A stretch of DNA of 64,000 nucleotides. Origin: JARFPW01 sp035464655 (lineage in GTDB: Bacteria; Gemmatimonadota; Gemmatimonadetes; Palauibacterales; Palauibacteraceae). Positions 46,129-58,997 of the stretch are shown here, one piece after another. The notes below the pieces were generated by a model that was given only the letters and a program-made list of their open reading frames with translations, had not been told where the DNA came from and searched no databases. Each line of letters starts with the position of its first letter. Positions within the stretch are counted from its first letter, which is position 1. The stretch spans positions 1-64,000 of the forward strand of contig DATHRZ010000044.1 in NCBI GenBank assembly GCA_035464655.1, given 5' to 3'. The position numbers and the translations under genes were made by a program.

Positions 46129-47714
46129 GCGACGGCAATGCCAAGATGGTCAGCCTGACGGTGGACGGCGTGTCCGTCACCGTTCCGGCGGGCACGCCGG
46201 TCATCCAGGCGGCCGAGCGCGCCGGCGTGGTCGTTCCGCACTACTGCTATCACCCCGGTATTCCGAGCCGCCCCGCCCAGTGCCGCATGTGCCTCGTGGA
46301 GATCGAGGGGCAGCCGAAGTTGCAGCCTTCCTGCGTGATGGCCGTCCAGGACGAGATGGTCGTCCACACGCAGATGGAATCGGAGGAAGTGCGCGACGCC
46401 CAACAGGCGGTGATCGAGTTCCTGCTGCTCAACCATCCGCTCGACTGTCCGATCTGCGACGCGGCGGGCCAGTGCATGCTGCAGGACTACGCCTATGAGA
46501 CCGGCCAGCTCGAGACGCGTCTCGTCGACGCGAAGCTCGTGATGGGGCGCGACCGGATCGCCGACGACATCCTCTATTTCGCGGACCGCTGTATCATCTG
46601 CACGCGCTGCGTGCGCTTCATGGACGACATCGCCGGCGAGAACTCGTTGATCGTCGCCCAGCGTGGCCACAAGGCCTACATCGACACCTTCCCGGGCAAG
46701 GACCTCGACCACCCGTTCCGCGGCAACATCGTCGACGTCTGCCCGGTGGGCGCCCTGGTGCACGAGGATTTCGTGTTCAAGGCGCGCGCCTGGGACATGG
46801 ACACGGCGCCCGGCGTGTGCGGCGGTTGCAGCCAGGGTTGCAACATCGACGTGAACGTGAAGGAGAACCAGGTCGTCCGCGTGAAGCCGCGTTACAACGC
46901 CGACGTGAACGGCTACTGGATGTGCGACGAGGGGCGTCGGCACCTGGTGATGGCGAACCGCGGGTTGCGTGCCGACGTGCCGATGATCCGGCGCGACGGC
47001 GAGCTCGAACCGGTCACGTGGGCGGAGGCGCTCGAGTGGGTAGCGGAGCGCCTGCCGGCGGGGCAGGGCGGGGTGGCGCGGGTCACGGCCTCGGAGAGCA
47101 ACGAGAGCCTGCACACGTTCACCGAACTGCTGGGCGTGCTCGGCATCGACGGCGGCACGTTCGCCGTGCGCCGCGGCGAATCGGCGAAGTTACCCGGCTT
47201 CCCGCAGCTCGAGCTGCGCGAGGAACGGGTGCCGAACGGAGCCGGGGCCCGGCTGCTCGGATTCACGGAACAGGACGCGCTGCCGTCGCCCGGCGGGGGG
47301 ACCCTCGTCGTGCTCGCCGATCCGTTGCTCGACGCCGATCCCTCCTACGGGGCCGACGCCGACTTCTTCCTCTACCTCGGGTCGCAGATCAGCGCGGCGG
47401 CGCGTAACGCGACGGCGATCCTCCCGATCGCCGGAGCGGGCGAGGCCGACGGCACCTACGTCAACGTCGAGAACCGTGTCCAGCGCTTCCACCAGGCGAT
47501 GCAGCCGCCCGGCGTCGCCCGCCCGGCCTGGATGGTCGTCAACCGGCTGCTCCGCCAGCTCGACGGCGAGCGTCTGCCGGTACGTGACGTACGCGCGGCG
47601 TTCGCCGCCGTGAGCGCCGCCGTACCCGAGTTCGCGAGCCTTTCGTGGCAGAGCCTGGGGCTCAAAGGCGCGACGCTCGGTTCGGGCGCGCCGGCCGAAA
47701 GCGGGGCGCGATGA
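46125..47714 (+). CDS. nuoG: NADH-quinone oxidoreductase subunit G, short form
   Basis: 529 residues, against about 900 in E. coli. N-terminal 2Fe-2S (HYCYHPGIPSRPAQCRMC), His-Cys3 cluster (CPICDAAGQC), two 4Fe-4S sets (CIICTRC, CPVG). The N7 ligands are kept: CGGCSQGC then YWMCDEG. The molybdopterin-type C-terminal domain is much reduced (about 290-510) and cannot bind molybdenum cofactor. ATGA overlap with nuoF and nuoH. Short NuoG proteins occur elsewhere; it is not a frameshifted fragment as the frame is intact and its end joins nuoH. Confidence 0.95.
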   Translation: MSDGNAKMVSLTVDGVSVTVPAGTPVIQAAERAGVVVPHYCYHPGIPSRPAQCRMCLVEIEGQPKLQPSCVMAVQDEMVVHTQMESEEVRDAQQAVIEFLLLNHPLDCPICDAAGQCMLQDYAYETGQLETRLVDAKLVMGRDRIADDILYFADRCIICTRCVRFMDDIAGENSLIVAQRGHKAYIDTFPGKDLDHPFRGNIVDVCPVGALVHEDFVFKARAWDMDTAPGVCGGCSQGCNIDVNVKENQVVRVKPRYNADVNGYWMCDEGRRHLVMANRGLRADVPMIRRDGELEPVTWAEALEWVAERLPAGQGGVARVTASESNESLHTFTELLGVLGIDGGTFAVRRGESAKLPGFPQLELREERVPNGAGARLLGFTEQDALPSPGGGTLVVLADPLLDADPSYGADADFFLYLGSQISAAARNATAILPIAGAGEADGTYVNVENRVQRFHQAMQPPGVARPAWMVVNRLLRQLDGERLPVRDVRAAFAAVSAAVPEFASLSWQSLGLKGATLGSGAPAESGAR

Positions 47715-48961
47715 CGCCGATCGCGGGCACGGCCTTCGTCGTCGCCACGGCCATCAAGGTCGTCGGCCTGTTCACGCTGCTCCTCGTGTTCACCGCGCTG
47801 TGCACGTACCTCGAGCGCAAGGTCGCCGGGTTCATCCAGGATCGCAGCGGTCCAAACCGTGTCGGTCCGCTCGGGTTGCTGCAGGTGCTGGCTGACGGCC
47901 TGAAGTTCATCCTCAAAGAGGAAGTAGCGCCGCAGGGCGCGAACCGCGTGTTCTTCTACCTGGCCCCGGCGATCGCGCTCGTGCCGGCTACCATCCTGTT
48001 CGCCGTGATCCCGTTCGCCGCCCCGTTGCCCACCGAGTGGGGACTCGTCGAGTTGATCGTGGCCGACGTGCCGATCGGCTTTCTGTACGTGCTCGCGATC
48101 GCGTCGCTCGGCGTATACGGCATCGTTATGGCCGGCTGGGCGTCGAACTCGAAGTACTCGTTCCTCGGCGGGCTCCGCGGCTCCGCGCAGATGATCAGCT
48201 ACGAGATCGCCCTCGCGATGAGCCTCGTGCCGCTCCTGCTGCTGGCGGGCAACGTCTCGATGCCGGAAATCGTGTCGATGCAGCAGGGCTTCGGCGAGAC
48301 GATGGAGACATGGGGCGTGTGGTTCGTCCTACCGCTGCTCGCCGCGTTTTTCCTGTTCTTCGTGTCGAGCCTCGCGGAGACGAACCGGTTGCCCTTCGAC
48401 CTTCCCGAGGCGGAGGGCGAACTGGTGGGCGGGTACCATACGGAGTATTCGTCGATGAAGTTCGGTCTGTTCTTCCTCGGGGAGTACGCGCACCTCGTCA
48501 CTACGGCCTGTCTCGTCGCCGTGTTCTTCCTCGGCGGTTGGGACATCCCGTTCTGGTCGGGGGACAACATCGCGGTGCTGGCCGACGGCACGGTGGTCGG
48601 CGACCCGACATGGTGGAAGACCCTGCTCACGGCGCTGGCGTTCGGGATCAAGACGTTCGCGGTGGTGCTGGTGTTCATGTGGATTCGCTGGACGCTGCCG
48701 AGATTCCGTTACGACCAGCTCATGAACCTCGGGTGGAAGGTGTTCCTTCCCCTCCTGATGGTGTACATCATGGGCATGGCCGTACTGATTTACGCACTCG
48801 ACGCGGCCGAAGTGGCCACGGGACCGACGTACGCGCTCATCCTGGCGGGGGCGAACCTGCTCGCCGTGATCGTGCTGGTGCTGTTCGTCGACCGTGGACT
48901 CACGGTGCGCGGCGCCGCGTATCGCCAGGTTGCCGTGGCGCCCGGTACGGAGGAGAGCTGA
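47711..48961 (+). CDS. nuoH: NADH-quinone oxidoreductase subunit H
   Basis: 416 residues with about eight membrane segments. CTYLERKVAGFIQDRSGPNRVGP is the conserved TM1-2 loop; GWASNSKYSFLGGLRGSAQMISYEIALAM and AETNRLPFDLPEAEGELVGGYHTEYSSMKF are quinone-channel segments with the conserved Glu set. It joins the peripheral arm to the proton pumps. ATGA overlap with nuoG. Confidence 0.97.
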   Translation: MTPIAGTAFVVATAIKVVGLFTLLLVFTALCTYLERKVAGFIQDRSGPNRVGPLGLLQVLADGLKFILKEEVAPQGANRVFFYLAPAIALVPATILFAVIPFAAPLPTEWGLVELIVADVPIGFLYVLAIASLGVYGIVMAGWASNSKYSFLGGLRGSAQMISYEIALAMSLVPLLLLAGNVSMPEIVSMQQGFGETMETWGVWFVLPLLAAFFLFFVSSLAETNRLPFDLPEAEGELVGGYHTEYSSMKFGLFFLGEYAHLVTTACLVAVFFLGGWDIPFWSGDNIAVLADGTVVGDPTWWKTLLTALAFGIKTFAVVLVFMWIRWTLPRFRYDQLMNLGWKVFLPLLMVYIMGMAVLIYALDAAEVATGPTYALILAGANLLAVIVLVLFVDRGLTVRGAAYRQVAVAPGTEES

Positions 48962-48962
48962 C

Positions 48963-49460
48963 ATGCCCGGAGATGTGAAGCTCATGGAACGCCCCGGGCA
49001 CGGTGCCTCCTATGTTCGTGCGGTATCGAAGGGTATGGGCGTTACATTGAAGCATTTTCTCGATACCGGGAAGGTCACCCAGCAGTACCCGGACGAGAAA
49101 TGGGAGCTGTCGTCGCGCTACCGTGGAACGCACCGCATGGCGACGCACGAGGACGGGCGCGCCAAGTGTGTGGGCTGCGGCCTGTGTCCGACGGTCTGCC
49201 CGGTGAACTGCATCAAGCTGATCCCGGCCGAGGACGAGAACGGCGAGCGTTATGCGGCGGTGTACGAGATCGACGAGTTCCGGTGCATTTTCTGCGGTTT
49301 CTGCCAGGAAGTCTGCCCGGTCGAAGCGATCCATCTGGGGGCGCACTACGAGAATGCCGAATACAGTCGCGAGCGCTGGGTGTACGACCTCGAGCGGCTG
49401 ACCGAGATGGAGCATCCCGTGACGTCCCTGTGGGACCCCTCCGACCCGGCCTCCGAATGA
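48963..49460 (+). CDS. nuoI: NADH-quinone oxidoreductase subunit I
   Basis: 165 residues, two 4Fe-4S clusters (N6a, N6b) of ferredoxin type: CVGCGLCPTVCPVNCI and CIFCGFCQEVCPVEAI. The N-terminal amphipathic helix GMGVTLKHFL lies on the membrane; RYRGTHRMATHEDGRAKC leads to the first cluster. One base after nuoH, ATGA into nuoJ. Confidence 0.97.
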   Translation: MPGDVKLMERPGHGASYVRAVSKGMGVTLKHFLDTGKVTQQYPDEKWELSSRYRGTHRMATHEDGRAKCVGCGLCPTVCPVNCIKLIPAEDENGERYAAVYEIDEFRCIFCGFCQEVCPVEAIHLGAHYENAEYSRERWVYDLERLTEMEHPVTSLWDPSDPASE

Positions 49461-49981
49461 TCGCCGAGTTCTTCTTCCTGCTGTTCGTGGTGATGGCCGC
49501 GGCAGGCGGCGTGATGATGGTCGCCAGCCGGAATCCGGTGGCCAGCTTGATGTTTCTCGTGGTCACGCTGTTCGCCCTCGCGGGGCTGTTCGTGCTGCTC
49601 GACGCGCACTTCCTGGCAGCTGTCCAGGTGATCGTCTACGCCGGCGCGATCATGGTGCTCTTTCTGTTCGTCATCATGCTGCTCAACCTGGGCCACGATA
49701 CGGACACGGACATGCGCGGCCTGGCCGGGCGAGCCATTGCGCTGGTGCTCGGGGCGGGGCTGTTCGCGGCGGCCGGAACGGCACTGCGGGCCGGCGAGTG
49801 GATCGGCGCGGGCACACCCGCCGTCGAGGCGGCGACAGCCGGGGCGGACTCGCGTGGTGCCGTGCAGGTGATCGCCGATCCGCTGTTCCGCGATTACATG
49901 GTGCCGTTCGAGGTGACCTCCTTGCTGCTGCTCGTCGCGGTCGTCGGTGCGATCGTGCTCGCGCGGCGAAGGGCGCCCTGA
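49457..49981 (+). CDS. nuoJ: NADH-quinone oxidoreductase subunit J
   Basis: 174 residues, five membrane segments. ASRNPVASLMFLVVTLFALAG and VQVIVYAGAIMVLFLFVIMLLNL (the pi-bulge TM3 with the conserved Tyr-Ala-Gly) identify it. A periplasmic loop about 100-145 precedes the last segment FEVTSLLLLVAVVGAI. It lies in the membrane arm. ATGA overlap with nuoI. Confidence 0.96.
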   Translation: MIAEFFFLLFVVMAAAGGVMMVASRNPVASLMFLVVTLFALAGLFVLLDAHFLAAVQVIVYAGAIMVLFLFVIMLLNLGHDTDTDMRGLAGRAIALVLGAGLFAAAGTALRAGEWIGAGTPAVEAATAGADSRGAVQVIADPLFRDYMVPFEVTSLLLLVAVVGAIVLARRRAP

Positions 49982-49982
49982 C

Positions 49983-50294
49983 ATGGAGAGCGGCATCGAT
50001 TTCGAGACCGGGGCCCTGCTGCTCGGCGCCTTCCTGTTCGCGGTCGGCGCGGCGGGCGTACTCGTGCGCCGCAACGCGATTCTGATGTTTCTGTGCATCG
50101 AGCTCATGCTGAACGCCGTGAACCTCACGCTGATCGCATTCTCGCGCTCGGCCGGCATCGAGGGACAGGTGCTCGTGTTTTTCGTGATGGCCGTGGCGGC
50201 CGCCGAGGCGGCGGTAGGGCTCGCGATCATCATCGCCGTGTTCCGCCACTATGAGCTGGTCGACGTCGACCGGGTGAACTTGCTGAAATGGTAG
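49983..50294 (+). CDS. nuoK: NADH-quinone oxidoreductase subunit K
   Basis: 103 residues, three membrane segments. NAILMFLCIELMLNAVNL carries the conserved TM2 Glu, and AAAEAAVGLAIIIAVFRH the TM3 Glu, both for proton transfer. One base after nuoJ; its last seven bases overlap nuoL. Confidence 0.97.
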   Translation: MESGIDFETGALLLGAFLFAVGAAGVLVRRNAILMFLCIELMLNAVNLTLIAFSRSAGIEGQVLVFFVMAVAAAEAAVGLAIIIAVFRHYELVDVDRVNLLKW

Positions 50295-52287
50295 CCCCGA
50301 TCCAGGCCGAACCGGGCTTCGCGCCGATCCTGCCCGCGCTGATTCTCCTGCTCCCCCTGCTCGGGGCGCTGGTGAACGGGGTGGCGGCGTTCATCGCACC
50401 GGATCGCAAAGCGATCCCGAGCGTCGTCGGACCCGCCGCGATCATCGGTGCGTTCGGGGTCGTGCTGCTGAACTTCATCGCAATGCTCGCCGCGCCGCCC
50501 GAGACGGCCGCGATCGTTTCGTTGTGGCAGTGGATGCCTTCCGGCGACCTCGCGGTCGGGATCGATCTCGGGTTCGACCAGCTTTCGATGCTGATGATGC
50601 TCGTCGTCACCGGCGTGAGCTCGCTGATTCACGTCTACAGCATCGGCTACATGCGCGAGGATGCGGGTTACGCGAAGTATTTCGCCTACCTGAACCTGTT
50701 TGTTTTCTTCATGCTCGTCCTCGTCATGGCGGCGAACTTCCCGCTGATGTTCGTCGGCTGGGAAGGGGTCGGGCTGTGCTCCTATCTGCTGATCGGGTTC
50801 TGGTATCAGAACCAGGAGTATTCGAGCGCCGGGAAGAAGGCGTTCATCGTGAACCGGATCGGTGATTTCGGCTTCCTGGTCGCGATGTTTCTCGTGTTCG
50901 TGCACTTCGGGACGCTCGACTTCGCCGCGGTGTTCGAGGCGGCGCCGACCACGCTGACGGTCGGGGGCGGAGTCGTGACGGCGATCACGCTGTTCCTGTT
51001 CCTCGGCTGTACCGGAAAGTCGGCGCAGATTCCCCTGCACGTCTGGCTGCCCGACGCCATGGCCGGTCCGACCCCCGTATCCGCCCTGATCCACGCCGCC
51101 ACGATGGTGACGGCCGGCGTCTACCTGGTCGCGCGCTCGGGCGTTCTGTTCGCGATGGCGCCGGTGTCTCAGGCGATCGTCGCCTCGGTCGGGGCGGCGA
51201 CGGCCCTGCTGGCGGCGTCGATCGCGGTGCAGCAGTACGACATCAAGAAGGTGCTCGCTTACAGCACCGTGTCGCAGCTCGGCTACATGTTCGTGGCCGT
51301 GGGGATCGGGGCGTTCACGGCCGGCATATTCCACCTGATGACCCACGCCTTCTTCAAGGCGCTGCTGTTTCTCGGCGCCGGCGCCGTCATCCACGCGATG
51401 CATCACGCGCTTCACGAGACGGGCCGTCACGACGATCCCAACGACATGCGTAACCACGGCGGCCTCAAGGCGAAGATGCCGATCACGTGGATCACGATGT
51501 GGATCGCGACCCTGGCGATCTCGGGCGTCGTTCCGTTCGCGGGCTTCTTCTCGAAGGACGAGATCATCTGGTACGCCGGTGCTTACGGCTACACGGTTCT
51601 GTGGGGCGTGGCCCTCGTCGTGGCCCTGCTGACGGCGGGCTATATGACGCGCCTGATGGTGCTCACCTTCCATGGCGAAAACCGCTCGGGCGAGGATGCC
51701 GAACCGCACCTGCACGAGGTTCCAAAGGTCATGTGGATTCCGCTCACCGTGCTCGCGGTGCTCAGCGTCGTCGGGGGGTGGGTACAGATCCCCGAGGCCC
51801 TGCCCGTGCTGCCGAACGTGCACGCGCTGCACGACTGGCTCGAGCCCGTGTTCCACCCCGCCGTCGCCGTCATGGAGACCCGCGGCGTACACGCCGCGCA
51901 CGCCTCTCCCGTGGGTGGCGGTGAAGCCGTATGGGCGGGCATCTCGACGCTGCTCGCGATCGTGGTCATCGTCCTCACCTTTCGCGCCCTCGTCCGCCGC
52001 CGCGTGCCCGCCGCCGACGCGCCTGCGCCCGAGGGGCTGGCGGGCATTCTGTACAACAAGTGGTACATCGACGAGCTCTACGACCGCCTGGTCATCCGAC
52101 CGTCGCTCGTCCTGTGGCGCGCCTGCTGGCGCATCGTCGACGTGGGCCTGATCGACGGCAGCGTGAACGGCCTGGCCGGCAGCACCCGCCTCGCCGGCTG
52201 GTTCGGCAGCCTGACGCAGACCGGTCGCGTGGCGTCGTACCTGTTCTTTTTCGTGACCGGCGCGCTCGTCATCCTGGGGACGATCCT

Positions 52288-52294
<7 letters not shown>
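50288..52294 (+). CDS. nuoL: NADH-quinone oxidoreductase subunit L
   Basis: 668 residues, the largest antiporter-like subunit, about 16 membrane segments. MFVGWEGVGLCSYLLIGFW (TM5 Glu), GKSAQIPLHVWLPDAMAGPTPVSALIHAATMVTAGVYL (TM7-8 broken helix with Lys and His), and the long lateral helix with a final segment near 645-668. It pumps protons. The start overlaps nuoK by seven bases, and the end overlaps nuoM by seven. Confidence 0.97.
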
Positions 52295-53879
<1,585 letters not shown>

Positions 53880-53883
<4 letters not shown>

Positions 53884-55430
53884 TCCTCGATTTCAGCTCG
53901 CAGCTCGACTACGTGTGGGCCCTGCTGCCCGAGGTGATCCTCGCCATCACCGGTCTCGTCGTGCTCACGGGCGACGTGTTCGCCCGCGGGTCCTCGGAGG
54001 TCCAGAGCGGCCGCTGGGTGCCCGCCCTGGCGATCGCCGGACTCGTGGCAGCCGGCGCCGCGGCCGTCTTCCTCGCGGCCGTCGAGGGGCCGGGTCGGAT
54101 GTCGATGGTCGCCGTCGACGGGATGCGGGTCGCGCTGACCCTGGTGATTGTCGGCGCGACGATCGTCGCACTGCTGTTCTCGCTCGAGGAGCTCGAGCGC
54201 AGGGGCCTCGCCGTGGGCGAGTTCTACTTTCTCGTTCTCATGGCCACGGTCGGGATGACGCTGTTGACGGCGGCTCGCGACCTCATCCTCGTGTTCGTGG
54301 CGATCGAGTTGATGTCGATCTCCGTCTACGTGCTCACCGGGTTCGACCGGCGGTCGCGGCGCTCGGCCGAGGCGGGGCTCAAGTATTTCCTCGTGGGAGC
54401 GTTTGCCAGCGGCTTCCTGCTGTACGGCATCGCGCTCGTGTTCGGCGCCGTCGGTGGCACGAACCTGGGCCTGGTCGACAGCGCCGTCGCCGCCGGCGCG
54501 GCGGACGGCAGCCTGCTCCTGCAGGCCGGCATCGCCCTGCTGCTGATCGGACTGGGCTTCAAGGTGTCGGCCGTCCCGTTCCACATGTGGACGCCCGACG
54601 CCTACGAAGGCGCGCCGACGCCGGTCACGGCGTTCATGGCCGCCGGCGTGAAGGCGGCCGGCTTCGCCGCCGGACTCCGCGTCGTGGCCATCGGCCTGGC
54701 GCCCGCGGCCGTCATGTGGCACGACATCGTGTGGTGGCTCGCCCTGCTCACGATGATCGTCCCGAACCTGATCGCGCTGCAGGAAGAGGACGTCAAGCGC
54801 ATGCTCGCCTACTCCTCCATAGCCCACGCCGGCTACCTGCTCGTCGGCCTGGTGGCGGGCGGGGCGCTGGGGATTTCCGCCACGATCTTCTACCTGGGCG
54901 TGTACGCGCTGATGACCGTCGGCTCGTTCGCCGTGGTCGCGGTCGTGGCGGGGGGCAGCGAGGACGCGGCGCTCGGCAAGTTTCGCGGCCTCGGGTGGAG
55001 CCGACCTCTGCTGTCGCTGTTGATGGTCGTCTGCCTGCTGTCGCTGGCCGGCTTTCCGCCCACCGGCGGGTTCGTCGGGAAGCTCTACCTGCTGCAGGCG
55101 GCGATGAGCGCCGGAGAGGTCGCGCTCGCCGTCGTGCTGGTTCTGACGAGCGTCCTCTCCTACTACTACTATCTGCGTGTGATCTGGAAGATGTACTTCG
55201 ACGAGGCGCCGGAGGGGGAGGCCCCCGCGGTACCGAGTCGTGCCTTCCAGTTCGCGGGCGGCGTGGCGGTTCTCGGGCTCCTGGCCTCGGGGCTGTTTCC
55301 CGGGCCCGCCGTCGACGTGACCGAAGCGGCGGGCCTCGAGGCGGCGGCCGTGGTCGATGCGGATCCGGGCACGCCGCCCGAGGCGCCCACCCGCGCTGCG
55401 CCAGCCGCGCCGATTCCCGCCGCGGAGTGA
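53880..55430 (+). CDS. nuoN: NADH-quinone oxidoreductase subunit N
   Basis: 516 residues, about 14 membrane segments. FVAIELMSISVYVLTGFDRRSRRSAEAGLKYFLVGAFASGF and GLGFKVSAVPFHMWTPDAYEGAPTPVTAFMA are NuoN hallmarks, with EEDVKRMLAYSSIAHAGYLL later. GTG start overlapping nuoM. The last 50 residues are Ala/Pro-rich. It ends the operon; the next gene starts 61 bases on, without a visible terminator, so read-through is possible. Confidence 0.96.
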
Positions 55431-55491
55431 GCCGGCCGCCGCGGCCCCGCGTTTCGACGAACCCCAGGTGGCGCACAGACCCGGACATGAG

Positions 55492-56874
55492 ATGAACGTA
55501 TCCTCAACCATTTTTCGCGAGTACGACATTCGTGGCATCGTCGGCGACGACCTGACGGCCGACGTCGTCGAGGCCGTCGGCCGCGCCTACGCCACCCGCT
55601 GGCGCCGCCAGACCGGTCGTGACGGCGGCCGTATCGCCGTGGGCCACGACAATCGACCGAGCTCGCCCGGGCTCGCCGAGGGTATGTGTCGTGGGCTGAA
55701 CGCCGCCGGCCTCGACGCCGTCCTGCTCGACACGGTCCCCACGCCCGCGCTCTACTACGCGACCGTAGCGCTCGAGACCGATGGTGGCATCCAGATCACC
55801 GGATCGCACAATCCGCCCGAGTACAACGGCATCAAGATGGTCGTTTCCGACGGATCGGTTTACGGCGAGGCGATCCAGGAGATACGCGAGCTCGTCGAGG
55901 CCGACGACTACCTGAGCGGAGAAGGGACGACCACGCGCCACGAGATCCTCGACGCCTATGTGCGCGAGATCGGCGAGCGGGCGGCGGTCGAGGGCCCGGT
56001 GCACGTGGTGCTCGACTGCGGCAACGGTACCGGAAGCGTCGCGGCCCCCCAGGCGCTGCGGGCCGCCGGCATCCAGGTGACCTGCCTGTACTGCGAATCC
56101 GACGGCACCTTTCCGAACCACCACCCGGACCCGACGGTGGACGAGAACCTGGTCGACCTGATCGCCAGGGTTCGGGAAACGGGCGCCGATCTCGGCATCG
56201 GACTCGACGGCGACGCCGACCGGATTGGCGCGATCGACGGCGAGGGCCGAATCGTGCGGGGCGACCACCTGCTTCTCCTGTACGCCCTCGACGTACTGAC
56301 CGAGTGGCCCGGGGCGGAGATCGTGTTCGACGTGAAGTGCTCGCAGGCACTGCCCGAGATGATCGAGGCGGCGGGCGGGGTTCCGGTGATGTGGAAGACG
56401 GGGCACTCGCTGATCAAGGAGCGGATGAAGCAGGGTGGGGCGCCGGTGGCCGGCGAGATGAGCGGTCACATCTGCTTCGCCGATCGGTTCTACGGCTTCG
56501 ACGACGCGATCTACGCCGCGGCGCGGCTCGCGCAGCTCGTGCAGCAGAGCGGCCGCAGCCTGGCCGAGCTCGCCGCCCGCATCCCCAATTATCCGTCCAC
56601 GCCCGAAGTGCGGCTCGACTGCCCGGAGGCGCGGAAGTTCGCGATCGTCGAGCGCATGGTCGAGCGGTACCGGCAGACGCACGACGTGATCGACATCGAC
56701 GGCGCGCGCGTCCTGTTCGACGACGGGTGGGCGTTGATCCGGGCGAGCAACACGCAGCCCGTCATCGTCGTGCGCTTCGAGGCACAGAGCCGGGAGGGGC
56801 TTCAGCGGATTCGCGACGAGGTGGCGGGAGCGCTGGCCGGAGAGGGGGTCGAGGTTCCCCCCCTGGCCATCTGA
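55492..56874 (+). CDS. Phosphomannomutase/phosphoglucomutase
   Basis: 460 residues, alpha-D-phosphohexomutase family. FREYDIRGIVGDDLT (N-terminal), the phosphoserine loop QITGSHNPPEYNGIK, the metal loop GLDGDADRIGAID, sugar loop GEMSGHICF, and the phosphate loop RASNTQPVIVVRFEA. The EMSGH sugar loop is that of dual phosphomannomutase/phosphoglucomutase enzymes. The start MNVSSTIFREYDIRG at 55492 is chosen; a longer frame from 55357 is inside nuoN. It supplies sugar phosphates for cell-surface polysaccharides. Confidence 0.93.
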   Translation: MNVSSTIFREYDIRGIVGDDLTADVVEAVGRAYATRWRRQTGRDGGRIAVGHDNRPSSPGLAEGMCRGLNAAGLDAVLLDTVPTPALYYATVALETDGGIQITGSHNPPEYNGIKMVVSDGSVYGEAIQEIRELVEADDYLSGEGTTTRHEILDAYVREIGERAAVEGPVHVVLDCGNGTGSVAAPQALRAAGIQVTCLYCESDGTFPNHHPDPTVDENLVDLIARVRETGADLGIGLDGDADRIGAIDGEGRIVRGDHLLLLYALDVLTEWPGAEIVFDVKCSQALPEMIEAAGGVPVMWKTGHSLIKERMKQGGAPVAGEMSGHICFADRFYGFDDAIYAAARLAQLVQQSGRSLAELAARIPNYPSTPEVRLDCPEARKFAIVERMVERYRQTHDVIDIDGARVLFDDGWALIRASNTQPVIVVRFEAQSREGLQRIRDEVAGALAGEGVEVPPLAI

Positions 56875-56876
56875 GC

Positions 56877-57833
56877 ATGCCGCCCGCGGCCCCGACCGTC
56901 GTGGTCGCGATCGGAGGCAACGCGCTGTCGCCGTCGGGCGAGTCGGCTTCGGTCCACAACCAGTTCCGACACACGCGTCAGAGCCTCGAGGTGATCGTCC
57001 CGCTGGCCCTCGAGGGGCGGGGAATCGCGATCGTGCACGGCAACGGACCGCAGGTGGGCGACGCACTCGTGCGAAACGAAGCGGCGCGGGAGCTCGTCGA
57101 TCCGCTTCCACTGGGCGTACTGGTGGCGGGCACGGCGGGCTGGATCGGGTACATGATCCAGCAGTCGCTCGAGAATGCGCTGGCGCGCCAGGGGTGTGAG
57201 CGCCGGGTCGTCACGCTGATCAGCCAGGTTCGCGTCGAGGCCGACGACCCGGCCCTGCGGAACCCGACGAAGTTCGTCGGGCGAGCCCTGGACGAGACCA
57301 CGGCCGAGGTGCTGCGAGCGGCGGGGGTCCGTGTCGAAGCGGACGGAAACGGAAACCTGCGGCGCCTGGTCCCCAGCCCGCGCCCGGTGGAGATCGTCGA
57401 GTCGCGGATGGCGGCGGATCTCGTGGCGCGCGGCGACATCGTCATCGCGGCGGGCGGGGGAGGGATCCCGGTGTATCGAGATGAGGACCTCGGCCTCGAA
57501 GGCGTCGACGCGGTGGTCGACAAGGATCGCGCCGCCGCCATATTGGCCGTGAGCATCGGCGCCGCCGAGCTGCTGATCCTCACCGACGTGGACGGCGTCT
57601 ACACGGGATGGGGAACCGCCGACGCGAAGCGCATCGATCGGCTCCCGGTATCCGCCGTACGCCGGCTGCTCGCCGGGCCCGAACTCGAGGGTGCGGGCGG
57701 TAGCATGCGTCCCAAGGTCGAGGCGGCGATGGATTTCGTGGTATCGGGCGGTCGGCGGGCCGTGATCGCGGCGCTGGAGGATGGTCCCGAGGCCGTGGCC
57801 GGCCGGGCGGGAACCGAGATCGTGAACGATTGA
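56877..57833 (+). CDS. arcC: Carbamate kinase
   Basis: 318 residues, amino-acid kinase fold. VVVAIGGNALSPSGE, VHGNGPQVGDAL (family loop), AAGGGGIPVYRDED, VDKDRAAAILA, LILTDVDGVY, and GGSMRPKVEAAMDFV are all typical. It makes ATP from carbamoyl phosphate in arginine or purine breakdown, or runs in reverse. Its usual partners arcA and argF are not in the window. Two bases after the mutase and 18 before sucC. With rocD at 9324 it hints at arginine/ornithine use in this cell, though the two are distant. Confidence 0.93.
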   Translation: MPPAAPTVVVAIGGNALSPSGESASVHNQFRHTRQSLEVIVPLALEGRGIAIVHGNGPQVGDALVRNEAARELVDPLPLGVLVAGTAGWIGYMIQQSLENALARQGCERRVVTLISQVRVEADDPALRNPTKFVGRALDETTAEVLRAAGVRVEADGNGNLRRLVPSPRPVEIVESRMAADLVARGDIVIAAGGGGIPVYRDEDLGLEGVDAVVDKDRAAAILAVSIGAAELLILTDVDGVYTGWGTADAKRIDRLPVSAVRRLLAGPELEGAGGSMRPKVEAAMDFVVSGGRRAVIAALEDGPEAVAGRAGTEIVND

Positions 57834-57851
57834 ACTCAGCAGAAGGGCGTC

Positions 57852-58993
<1,142 letters not shown>

Positions 58994-58997
<4 letters not shown>

